A DNA stretch of 8,735 nucleotides from Candidatus Zhuqueibacterota bacterium. Its GTDB lineage: Bacteria; Zhuqueibacterota; Zhuqueibacteria; Oceanimicrobiales; Oceanimicrobiaceae. The translations under genes and the position numbers were made by a program. Of the stretch, positions 1 to 5,431 are shown in pieces. Location: contig JAABYK010000339.1 in assembly GCA_011775825.1 (NCBI GenBank), forward strand, positions 8,281 to 17,015, read 5' to 3'. Position 1 is the stretch's first letter. Every line of letters starts with the position of its first letter. The notes beneath the pieces were generated by a model. That model made no database searches. It was not told the origin of the DNA and worked only from the letters and a program-made list of their open reading frames with translations.

Positions 1-341
1 TAGAACTTATTGTTCTTGTACTCCATGGTAAACCGACCGGCCATGATGAACCGAACGGCGTTGGCCACTTCAGGAAATTCCTCGACCATGGTTGGGCCAA
101 GCGGCGGCATGGTGATGGCAAATTGGCGTTCGCCCTGGTCCGGTGAACTGCGATTTTCCACGATCCGGTAAATCCTCTGCCAGTTTTCATGAAAGCGGTC
201 AAAGTTTAGTTCATCATGAATATAAAGGACAATCAGGATGCAACAGGCCATGCCAATGGCCAAACCGAACAGATTGATAAACGAATAGGCCTTGTATTTT
301 CTTAAGTTACGAAGAGCAATTTTAAGGTAGTTTTTAAACAT
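1..341 (-). CDS. MacB/FtsX-family ABC transporter permease, N-terminal part (gene runs off the left edge)
   Basis: The visible part is the first 113 residues of an inner-membrane permease subunit of the MacB/FtsX (type VII) ABC superfamily, which works with a separate ATPase in efflux, lipoprotein or peptide export, or mechanotransmission. The protein starts MFKNYLKIALRNLRKYKAYS, the usual basic amphipathic start of these permeases. One membrane helix follows at about residues 20-42 (FINLFGLAIGMACCILIVLY), then the HDELNFDRFHENWQRIYRI stretch that opens the periplasmic MacB_PCD domain. The start at 341 is supported by GGAG 8 nt upstream. The remaining helices and C-terminus lie outside the window, so the full length and substrate are unknown. 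A -24/-12-like site lies about 65 bp upstream. It is not obviously in the sigma-factor operon, from which a 413-bp gap separates it. Family assignment is firm; function is not. Confidence 0.9.
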   Translation of the reverse strand, partial: MFKNYLKIALRNLRKYKAYSFINLFGLAIGMACCILIVLYIHDELNFDRFHENWQRIYRIVENRSSPDQGERQFAITMPPLGPTMVEEFPEVANAVRFIMAGRFTMEYKNNKF

Positions 342-405
342 CCGGTTATCTCCGTGAATTTTGGATGGGCGAATTAAGCCAACAAGTTTTAAAAGACTTT
401 ATTTC

Positions 406-421
406 TTCAATATTTATGCCA
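406..421 (-). promoter_or_regulatory. Possible sigma-54 (-24/-12) promoter of the ABC permease
   Basis: On the minus strand this reads TGGCATAAATATTGAA. The -24 TGGCA and the TTG of the -12 box have the correct sigma-54 spacing (consensus TGGCACG-N4-TTGC), but the C of TGGCAC and the C of the -12 GC are missing. A start about 12 nt downstream would leave a leader of roughly 50 nt before the ATG at 341, much like the better site before the Rieske gene. A sigma-54 activator is encoded in the same cluster. Degenerate, so a candidate only. Confidence 0.3.
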
Positions 422-454
422 TCATTGTTTTTTAAAAACTTAGGAGAGAGACTG

Positions 455-512
455 TTGTCACTTGACAAGAAAACTATACGCTGACAATACAGTAATTGTT
501 CGTCAGCGAACA
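455..512. promoter_or_regulatory. Cluster of short dyads upstream of the ABC permease
   Basis: Three perfect short dyads lie close together. TTGTCA-CT-TGACAA is at 455-468. CGCTGAC and GTCAGCG are at 479-485 and 502-508. TGTTCG-TCAG-CGAACA is at 497-512, overlapping the second. They lie roughly 35-90 bp upstream of the -24-like box at 421, where enhancer sites for a sigma-54 activator could sit. Each dyad is short enough to arise by chance, so the evidence is their clustering and position only. Confidence 0.25.
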
Positions 513-707
513 GTTGCGTCGATGGAGTTTTGTGTTATATGTTGCGATGGGATGTTCATGAATGGAGGAGAGAGGCACGCGATAATAGGGGAGTCAACAA
601 AAAACAAGATAATTTACCGTGAGATAATGCTGAAATTTCTACAACATAAATTATTTTGACTTTAATCATCTTGACCTTTTGTCTGCGGCTACGCGCGGGT
701 TAGCATG

Positions 708-734
708 AAAAAATCAGAAGAGAAAATTACTGAT
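708..734 (-). terminator. Weak candidate terminator of the Rieske-flavoprotein-sigma operon
   Basis: On the minus strand ATCAG (717-713 on its complement) pairs with CTGAT across a 12-nt loop and runs straight into TTTTTT. An A-T and a G-T pair could extend the stem to 7 bp. It lies about 20 bp after the sigma-factor stop codon. The stem is short and AT-rich, so it is a poor terminator by sequence, but it is the best one in this gap. Confidence 0.3.
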
Positions 735-754
735 CTCGAATTATCAAGTGTACA

Positions 755-1360
755 TCAGTCAAGCTTCTGCTTTACAAAACCGTTCTCGACGGCATATCTT
801 TTTAGTAATCTCGACAACTTTTTGCGTCCGCGACTCAGTCCCGACATTACCGTGCCAACCGGACATCCCAGCGTTTGTGCAATTTCTTTATATTTTAGTT
901 GGTTGACATCAGATAAGAGAACCAAAAGCCGATACTTAACCGGCAATTTATCCAGGGCTTTGGAGACCGTATCATCGAAGAGTTCGGCATAATTCTCGCT
1001 CAAAGGGTTTACGTCATCCTTTGTTGCTTGCCCGAGGTCTGAGCTTATTAAGAGATTAGAGACGATTTCAAAGTTTACCTTTGTAGGCTGCTTCTGTATA
1101 CTTCTATATTGATTGATGAAATTATTCACAAGAATGCGAAATATCCAGGCACGAAAATTTGTGCCGGGCTTAAATCGATGATAGAAGCGATAAGCTTTCA
1201 AGTAGGTTTCCTGCACCAGGTCTTCAGCGTCCAATTTGTCTTTGGTCATCGACAGTGCCGTGCTGAAGAGTTTATCCATTAAGGGATACGCTAACTTCTC
1301 AAATTGGACTCTCAAAGCTTTACTATTCTCGGTAGCAGATACTTCAGATATGGCTTCCAT
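755..1360 (-). CDS. ECF-type RNA polymerase sigma factor (sigma-70 family, RpoE-like)
   Basis: The product is a 201-residue group 4 (ECF) sigma factor, which directs core RNA polymerase to a small regulon. Region 2 spans about residues 18-87 and includes DAEDLVQETYLKAYRFY (44-60) and the FRAWIFRILVNNFINQYR helix (69-86) that contacts the -10 DNA. Region 4 spans about 134-182, with ALDKLPVKYR and the helix-turn-helix around YKEIAQTLGCPVGTVMSGLSRGRKKL. Length is normal for the family and no extra C-terminal domain is present. The start is secured by a strong Shine-Dalgarno, GGAGGTG, 7 nt before the ATG. It is the last gene of a three-gene unit, 22 bp after the flavoprotein stop. No anti-sigma gene lies beside it, which is unusual for classical ECF factors. 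Target promoters cannot be read from this window. ECF identity is secure; the signal is unknown. Confidence 0.95.
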   Translation of the reverse strand: MEAISEVSATENSKALRVQFEKLAYPLMDKLFSTALSMTKDKLDAEDLVQETYLKAYRFYHRFKPGTNFRAWIFRILVNNFINQYRSIQKQPTKVNFEIVSNLLISSDLGQATKDDVNPLSENYAELFDDTVSKALDKLPVKYRLLVLLSDVNQLKYKEIAQTLGCPVGTVMSGLSRGRKKLSRLLKRYAVENGFVKQKLD

Positions 1361-1367
1361 ATAATGT

Positions 1368-1374
1368 CACCTCC
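1368..1374 (-). promoter_or_regulatory. Strong ribosome binding site of the ECF sigma gene
   Basis: GGAGGTG on the minus strand lies 7 nt before the ATG at 1360, inside the 22-bp gap after the flavoprotein stop. It is close to a full anti-16S match and the strongest site in the operon, suggesting the sigma factor is translated efficiently in its own right. Confidence 0.75.
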
Positions 1375-1382
1375 ACATTTAT

Positions 1383-2309
1383 TCAATGGTTTTTGGTTGA
1401 AGGATTGAAGGACGAATGATTGACGAATTTCCAGTTGACACCCTTAAGCGAGTCCATCCACATCCATTTCGAAATAAAGAACTTCCAGAAGCGCATTGTC
1501 CCGCCAGTGGTTTCTTCAGTTCCGGCTTCCTCCCAGGAAATCTCTACCTTGCCAGTGAGTTGTAACGTGTTTCCTGTTGCGAAATCCACAAACAGAACGC
1601 CGGCTTTGGGATTTACCCAAAAATTCCCCAACGTATTGAACATGCTGTTTCCCGGATAATCCGGTACGATGAGCGTCGTTTCGTCCGCTATTTTTACAAA
1701 ACCGGGATTTCCGCCTCGGTGGGAGGCATCGAGATTGCCCTGGTCGTCAGAACTGCCGACAAAGAGGGTATCCGAATGTTCTATCCAGTTTTTAAACTCC
1801 GTGGTTAATACCGTTCCGCGCTTCCTTGAATGAGAGCGCTTGTTCGATTCCGTCACTGCAATCTCTCGGCGCTGGATGTACTTCGGACAATTGGGATAAG
1901 CCTGCTGCACGGAGACGTGCATATTCAGGTCTGACAGAGTCGAAATGCCGTTGATTCTTAACCTTTTTCTTGTAGCCAGTTCGATAAACAGCATCCCTAT
2001 GTTTGGTTGTTGGCGGATATTCTCCCAGAAGGGATCGAGTTTACTGCTAACAATTGAAGGCAAATGTATGCGGACATTCCTTTCATTCTCAGCAGTCATA
2101 AAGCCAGGCTCGCCCACAAGAATTGAAGTCCAAATATTTCTCTTCACATCCTGGCTGCTTACAATCACCATAGGCTGTTTATCGATGAATTTCCAAGCGC
2201 CGGCAGGTAGGCTATCGCTGATAATCCGTCCAGTTTTTTGGGCGATGGTTTCCTCGCCAATCCTTTTCTGGACTTCTTGTTCTCCTTTGTGGTAAGGGGA
2301 GTCGGTCAT
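1383..2309 (-). CDS. Pyridoxamine 5'-phosphate oxidase-like flavoprotein with two split-barrel domains (COG3576 type)
   Basis: The protein has 308 residues from the ATG at 2309. It resembles the pyridoxamine-phosphate-oxidase-related family that often starts with a SPYHKGEQEVQ-like segment. The first split beta-barrel lies at about residues 40-127 (AGAWKFIDKQPMVIVSSQD, then IWTSILVGEPGFM). A middle segment carries the family-typical NCPKYIQRR. The second barrel (about 176-257) contains SDDQGNLDASHRGGNPGFV and VPDYPGNSMFNTLGNF, the region expected to bind a flavin such as FMN. The substrate is unknown. In some bacteria this domain is fused to a ferredoxin reductase module; here a separate Rieske ferredoxin is encoded 55 bp upstream and could be its redox partner (inference). 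An in-frame ATG at 2333 would add 8 residues, but it has no Shine-Dalgarno, whereas 2309 follows GAGGA. No signal peptide or membrane helix is seen, so the protein is probably cytoplasmic. Confidence 0.85.
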   Translation of the reverse strand: MTDSPYHKGEQEVQKRIGEETIAQKTGRIISDSLPAGAWKFIDKQPMVIVSSQDVKRNIWTSILVGEPGFMTAENERNVRIHLPSIVSSKLDPFWENIRQQPNIGMLFIELATRKRLRINGISTLSDLNMHVSVQQAYPNCPKYIQRREIAVTESNKRSHSRKRGTVLTTEFKNWIEHSDTLFVGSSDDQGNLDASHRGGNPGFVKIADETTLIVPDYPGNSMFNTLGNFWVNPKAGVLFVDFATGNTLQLTGKVEISWEEAGTEETTGGTMRFWKFFISKWMWMDSLKGVNWKFVNHSSFNPSTKNH

Positions 2310-2313
2310 AGAA

Positions 2314-2318
2314 TCCTC
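2314..2318 (-). promoter_or_regulatory. Ribosome binding site that favours the 2309 start of the flavoprotein
   Basis: GAGGA lies 4 nt before the ATG at 2309. The upstream in-frame ATG at 2333 is preceded by CCTACAAGTATTA, with no purine-rich match. The spacing to 2309 is a little short but still much better than the alternative. Confidence 0.5.
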
Positions 2319-2364
2319 GTTCAAATTTGGCATTAATACTTGTAGGCCGCCCGCTGTTCTAAAA

Positions 2365-2670
2365 TTAGTCGCCGAACACGTACTTCAACGTGCCATCTTC
2401 CACCTGCGTAGGCAGGGTGATCAATTGCGAATCGCGGCGCGCGGGCCCTTTCAGGCGCTTGCCATCCCAGCAGTCGAATTCGGCGCCGTGCCACTCGCAG
2501 ACCAACGTGCAATTCTCCAGCTTCATCGGGCCGCCGAGGTGCATGCAAATGTTGAGAATGGCCTTGGGTTCGCCATCGACTTTAAAGACCAGGGCTTCGC
2601 GTCCCAGAAAGTCTATCTTCTTGGTTCCTGTTTCGGGAATCTCATCCAGTTTGCAAAGGGGTACTTTCAT
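2365..2670 (-). CDS. Small Rieske [2Fe-2S] ferredoxin-like protein
   Basis: This is a 101-residue soluble Rieske protein that carries electrons through a [2Fe-2S] cluster held by two Cys and two His. Both ligand boxes are present: C42-M-H44 in CMHLGGPM and C58-E-W-H61 in CEWHGAEFDCWDG. The length and lack of any membrane anchor match the ferredoxin type (as in dioxygenase ferredoxins and NirD) rather than bc1-complex Rieske proteins. The start at 2670 is supported by AGGAG upstream (TTAGGAGATCAAAG-ATG). It is the first gene of a unit with the flavoprotein (gap to 2309 is 55 bp) and the ECF sigma factor, and a sigma-54-type promoter lies about 60 bp before its start. No oxygenase or nitrite reductase catalytic subunit is nearby, so its partner is unknown; the adjacent flavoprotein is the obvious candidate. 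Family assignment is firm. Confidence 0.95.
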   Translation of the reverse strand: MKVPLCKLDEIPETGTKKIDFLGREALVFKVDGEPKAILNICMHLGGPMKLENCTLVCEWHGAEFDCWDGKRLKGPARRDSQLITLPTQVEDGTLKYVFGD

Positions 2671-2729
2671 CTTTGATCTCCTAAATGGTTAAAATTAGCC
2701 TTTGAAAATTGTCGATAGTTTATTTTTAG

Positions 2730-2744
2730 ACAACTCCTGTGCCA
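2730..2744 (-). promoter_or_regulatory. Sigma-54 (-24/-12) promoter of the Rieske-flavoprotein-sigma operon
   Basis: On the minus strand this reads TTTGGCACAGGAGTTGTC around the core TGGCAC-N5-TTG. The -24 box TGGCACA is complete and the TTG of the -12 box is at the correct spacing. Only the C of the -12 GC is replaced by T. A start about 12 nt downstream (near 2718) would give a leader of roughly 48 nt to the ATG at 2670. The gene just upstream encodes a sigma-54 activator with an intact GAFTGA loop, which supports the call. Confidence 0.6.
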
Positions 2745-2848
2745 AACAAAAAAAGCGTTGCAGGAGAATCTTGCAAGTAATTGTAAATAAAAGGTTTGAA
2801 TGGATACTAATCTGGGGGTCGATTTAAACGAGAGAGGACGTGAGGCGT

Positions 2849-2875
2849 GATATTTCAGGGGTGACACGAAATGTC
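2849..2875. promoter_or_regulatory. Possible enhancer (upstream activator site) for the sigma-54 activator
   Basis: GATATTTC (2849-2856) and GAAATGTC (2868-2875) form an 8-bp inverted repeat with one mismatch and an 11-nt spacer. It lies about 105-130 bp upstream of the -24 box, the usual distance for enhancer sites bound by Fis-type helix-turn-helix activators. A dyad this short can occur by chance in a region of this size. Confidence 0.3.
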
Positions 2876-2953
2876 GGGCTTTGGCGGGGGTCTCAAAATC
2901 AAAGAGTCAAAATAACAGAAGTCAACATAATTGTGCTCTTTTCAGTTTGCAGC

Positions 2954-4795
2954 CTAACTTTTGCGCTTGATGTTCAACTTCTTCATTCTTGACTCCAACG
3001 TGGAAGGGTGGAGGTCTAAAATTTTTGCGGCTCCCTTTTCTCCCCGGACACGCCAATTGGTCATCTCCAGGACTCTGGTGATGTACTCCTTTTCGTTTTC
3101 CCATATCGTGGGGATGTGCGACGCACCGCTTTGTGAGGACGTCGGGCTTTTTAAAAGAGAGCGCTGCGGCAACCAGTCGCCCAGTTTTAAGCGATTCCCC
3201 TGGGTGAGGATCAAAGCGCGTTCGATGGTGTTTTCCAATTCGCGCACATTGCCCGGCCAATCATAAGCAAGCAGGGCATCCATTACCTTTTGGTCAACCG
3301 AATCTACGTTTTTGCCGATCTTGGCCCGGGATTTGTCACAAAAGTGTTTCGCGAGAATGGGGATATCTTCTTTGCGTTCCCGAAGCGGCGGGCTGTGAAT
3401 GGGAAACACATTCAGCCGGTAATACAGGTCTTCGCGAAAGTCACCATTTCTGACCGCATTTTCCAGATCGCGGTTGGTTGCGGCAATCACTCTGACATCC
3501 ACCCGCAAGGTTTTTGACCCTCCCACACGTTCAAACTCACCTTCCTGGAGAACGCGCAACAGTTTGGTTTGCAAACCCAATGGCAAGTCGCCAATTTCAT
3601 CCAAAAAAATCGTGCCCTGGTCTGCCAGTTCGAAGCGACCAATGTTTCGCGCAAGCGCGCCCGTGAAGGCGCCTTTTTCGTGTCCGAAGAGTTCGCTTTC
3701 GATCAAGTTTTCCGGCAAAGCCGCGCAGTTGACTTTGACCAGCACTTTGTCCGCACGCTTACTGCGGTTGTGTACGGCCCGGGCGATCAACTCCTTGCCG
3801 CTGCCGGTTTCCCCTGTGATGAGGACGCTGGCATCGGTGCTGGCGACCTGTTCAATTTTCTGAAAGACTTTTTGCAGAGCAGGAGAGGTACCGATGATTT
3901 CCTCGAAATTGTACTGGGTTTTTATTTCTTCTTGCAAGTAAATGTTCTCTGCCTGGAGTTGGTTTTTTAACTGTTTGACTTCGGAGAGGGCTTTGTGTAG
4001 CGCCTCTTCAGCACCCTTACGGTCGGTAATGTCGGTGTCGGTGCCAATCATGCGATACGGCTCGCCGCTTGCGTTCCGGAGTGCGGTACCCCGAGCCAGA
4101 AACCAGCGGACACTTCCATCTTTATGCACTATCCGGTGCTCGATTTCATAAATTGGCAACGCGCCCTCGAGATGTTTTTGGGCTTGATTGGTTACTTTGG
4201 ACCGGTCGTCTGGATGCACCAACTCAAGCCAGGCATCCATGTGATTTTGGATTTCATGCGCCTCGTAACCGAGCATGGCCTTTAATTTCGGATCGAGATG
4301 AAGTTCATCGGTCTCGAGGTTCCAGTCCCAGACCCCCACGTTGCCGGCCTCGGTCGCCATTTTATAGCGCTTTTCGCTTTCGCGCAATGCTTGCTCAGCC
4401 AGCCTGCGCTGCCGGCGCTCCGTTGCTTCCTGCAATTCACGTTCGATGGCCGGGATGAGTCGGGTGAGATTGTTTTTCATCAGATAATCATGGGCGCCGG
4501 CTCTCATGGCGGACACCGCCACCTCTTCACCGATCACGCCAGACACGATGATAAATGGCAGATCGAGTCCGGTTTCTTTCAACGTCTGCAATGCGGTCAG
4601 ACCGTCGAAGTTCGGCATGGAATAATCGGAAATGATGACGTCGCATTGCTGTTTTTTCAAAGCTGCCCGCATGGCTTCTGCGGTTTCCACCACCTCGTAA
4701 ATTGGGGAAAATCCATTGCGCCGCAGATGTCGCAGCAAAATAAGCACATCGTCTTCCGAATCTTCGACGATCAAAACCCGAATGGGTTTGCTCAT
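2954..4795 (-). CDS. Sigma-54-dependent response regulator, REC-PAS-AAA+-Fis (NtrC/enhancer-binding type)
   Basis: This 613-residue activator opens sigma-54 RNA polymerase promoters using ATP. Residues 5-122 are a receiver domain with acidic E11-D12, the phospho-acceptor D57 in ISDYSMP, and K107 in YLMKNN. A coiled linker follows, then a PAS domain at about 143-258 (GVWDWNLETDELHL to IGTDTDITDRK). The AAA+ core at about 297-530 has Walker A GETGSGKE (328-335), the sigma-54-contacting GAFTGA loop (375-380) and Walker B GTIFLDEIGD (394-403). A Fis-type helix-turn-helix is at about 568-611 (GAAKILDLHPSTLESRMKKL). All catalytic parts are intact. The PAS between REC and AAA+ is less common than the standard NtrC layout and suggests a second input. 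Its ATG directly abuts the TAG of the preceding receiver gene, with GGAGG 5 nt before it, indicating coupled translation. The Rieske operon promoter just downstream is its likely target (inference). Confidence 0.96.
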   Translation of the reverse strand: MSKPIRVLIVEDSEDDVLILLRHLRRNGFSPIYEVVETAEAMRAALKKQQCDVIISDYSMPNFDGLTALQTLKETGLDLPFIIVSGVIGEEVAVSAMRAGAHDYLMKNNLTRLIPAIERELQEATERRQRRLAEQALRESEKRYKMATEAGNVGVWDWNLETDELHLDPKLKAMLGYEAHEIQNHMDAWLELVHPDDRSKVTNQAQKHLEGALPIYEIEHRIVHKDGSVRWFLARGTALRNASGEPYRMIGTDTDITDRKGAEEALHKALSEVKQLKNQLQAENIYLQEEIKTQYNFEEIIGTSPALQKVFQKIEQVASTDASVLITGETGSGKELIARAVHNRSKRADKVLVKVNCAALPENLIESELFGHEKGAFTGALARNIGRFELADQGTIFLDEIGDLPLGLQTKLLRVLQEGEFERVGGSKTLRVDVRVIAATNRDLENAVRNGDFREDLYYRLNVFPIHSPPLRERKEDIPILAKHFCDKSRAKIGKNVDSVDQKVMDALLAYDWPGNVRELENTIERALILTQGNRLKLGDWLPQRSLLKSPTSSQSGASHIPTIWENEKEYITRVLEMTNWRVRGEKGAAKILDLHPSTLESRMKKLNIKRKS

Positions 4796-5248
4796 CTATT
4801 CCTCCCGAATTACGTTTGTCGGTGCTTCATTTAAGAGCAACCAATATGACGCCAATTGTCGTACTGTTTCACCAAACTCCTTAAAATCGACTGGTTTGCG
4901 AATGTAGCTGTTTGCCCCCTGTGCATAGGCGTTGAGGATGTCTTCTTCCTCTTTTGAACTGGTCAAAATGACAACGGGCAACAGCCGGGTTCGTTTATCC
5001 GAGCGAATGTGCCGTAAAAATTCCAGACCGTTCATTCTGGGGAGCTTCAAATCGAGGAAAATGATCTGTGGCATAATGCTGGTGTCGCGATCCGCGTAGT
5101 GGCTTCTGCCCCAGAGATAGTTCAACGCTTCGACACCATCATGCGCGACCACGACTTTGCCCTTGATATTATTTTGTTTGAGCGCCCTCAGAGTGAGGGC
5201 TTCGTCATCGGGTTCGTCTTCGACCAAAAGGATGATTTTTTCTTTCAT
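4796..5248 (-). CDS. Stand-alone CheY-like response regulator of the Rcp1 type
   Basis: The product is a single receiver domain of 150 residues with no output domain. It has the acidic cluster LVEDEPDD (8-15), phospho-acceptor D66 in IIFLDLKLPRMNG, T96-S97 in VILTSSK, and the conserved K118-P119 in YIRKPVDF. The pattern, with the longer loop ALNYLWGRSHYADRD before the active-site strand, matches the Rcp1 family, which pairs with phytochrome-like kinases carrying the same kind of HisKA/HATPase core as the gene upstream. It may pass or drain phosphate between the kinase and the sigma-54 activator, or act through protein contacts (inference). Its stop codon directly abuts the activator start. 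The Shine-Dalgarno is weak (AAAGAGAA about 5 nt from ATG). A 183-bp gap holding 9-bp repeats separates it from the kinase gene. Confidence 0.95.
   Translation of the reverse strand: MKEKIILLVEDEPDDEALTLRALKQNNIKGKVVVAHDGVEALNYLWGRSHYADRDTSIMPQIIFLDLKLPRMNGLEFLRHIRSDKRTRLLPVVILTSSKEEEDILNAYAQGANSYIRKPVDFKEFGETVRQLASYWLLLNEAPTNVIREE
4801..4805 (-). promoter_or_regulatory. Ribosome binding site of the sigma-54 activator inside the receiver gene
   Basis: GGAGG lies within the last codons of the receiver gene, followed by AATAG and the ATG at 4795. The receiver's TAG stop touches the activator's start, so ribosomes ending on the first gene are placed to begin the second. This would keep the two regulators at linked levels. 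Confidence 0.65.
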
Positions 5249-5293
5249 TCAGTTCTCTTTCGTTGATGCTTATTTATCCTGAAAACTCATAAA

Positions 5294-5320
5294 GCCACGA
5301 AGTTCACGAAGACGCGGAAA
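5294..5320. repeat. Degenerate 9-bp repeat, CACGAAG type
   Basis: Three 9-bp units follow each other on the plus strand: GCCACGAAG, TTCACGAAG and the diverged ACGCGGAAA. As I recall, runs of CACGAAG-like units are common in intergenic DNA of several environmental phyla, with no agreed function. It lies in the 183-bp gap between the kinase and receiver genes. Confidence 0.5.
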
Positions 5321-5373
5321 CTGCACACATTTCTCGAAAATTTCCAACGCAATCCTTAAGCCCCAATCTTTTT

Positions 5374-5400
5374 GACATCCGTTGCATCCGTGTCATCCGC
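5374..5400. repeat. Degenerate 9-bp repeat, CATCCGT type
   Basis: Three 9-bp units follow each other on the plus strand: GACATCCGT, TGCATCCGT and GTCATCCGC. On the minus strand they read as ACGGATG-type units, a common partner of the CACGAAG-type repeat 53 bp away. Both have the same 9-bp period but different cores. They sit inside an operon, between the kinase stop and the receiver start. Confidence 0.55.
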
Positions 5401-5431
5401 GTTCTATGGTTTTAACATTTGTGACACGACC

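Larger units (their letters stand above)
342..754. other. 413-bp intergenic region between the ECF sigma gene and the ABC permease
   Basis: No convincing gene is seen. The only sizeable reading frame, on the plus strand at 462-659, begins with TTG, resembles no family I know and runs against all its neighbours. The region is AT-rich. It holds a weak hairpin plus T-run just after the sigma gene (708-734), overlapping short dyads at 455-512, and a -24/-12-like element at 406-421 reading toward the permease. It probably contains the end of the sigma operon and the promoter region of the permease. Confidence 0.6.
2671..2953. other. 283-bp regulatory intergenic region between the sigma-54 activator and the Rieske operon
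   Basis: No gene is supported here. Read on the minus strand toward the Rieske gene, it holds two AGTCAA/TTGACT direct copies 15 bp apart (2905-2910 and 2920-2925), a dyad at 2849-2875, and the -24/-12 element at 2730-2744. TTGTC and GACAA half-sites at 2709-2713 and 2729-2733 overlap the -12 box. No clear terminator is visible after the activator stop at 2954, so some read-through into the next operon is possible. Confidence 0.6.

Noticed and set aside
462..659. Plus-strand frame of 65 codons starting with TTG in the gap after the sigma gene
   Set aside because: The AGGAGA before it is too far from the TTG for a normal ribosome site, the product resembles no family, and all its neighbours are on the other strand. 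The TTGACA at its start also lacks a good -10 partner, so I do not call a promoter there.
2333..2548. Minus-strand arginine-rich frame overlapping the Rieske gene
   Set aside because: It is a shadow in another frame of the Rieske gene, whose cluster ligands are intact and in frame.
2667..2867. Minus-strand frame of 66 codons before the Rieske gene
   Set aside because: It covers the predicted sigma-54 promoter and leader, has no family resemblance, and overlaps the Rieske start.
5421..5429. GTGACACGA shared between the kinase-receiver gap and the Rieske upstream region (2861-2869)
   Set aside because: A shared 9-mer is expected many times by chance in a window of this length, and the surrounding bases do not match.
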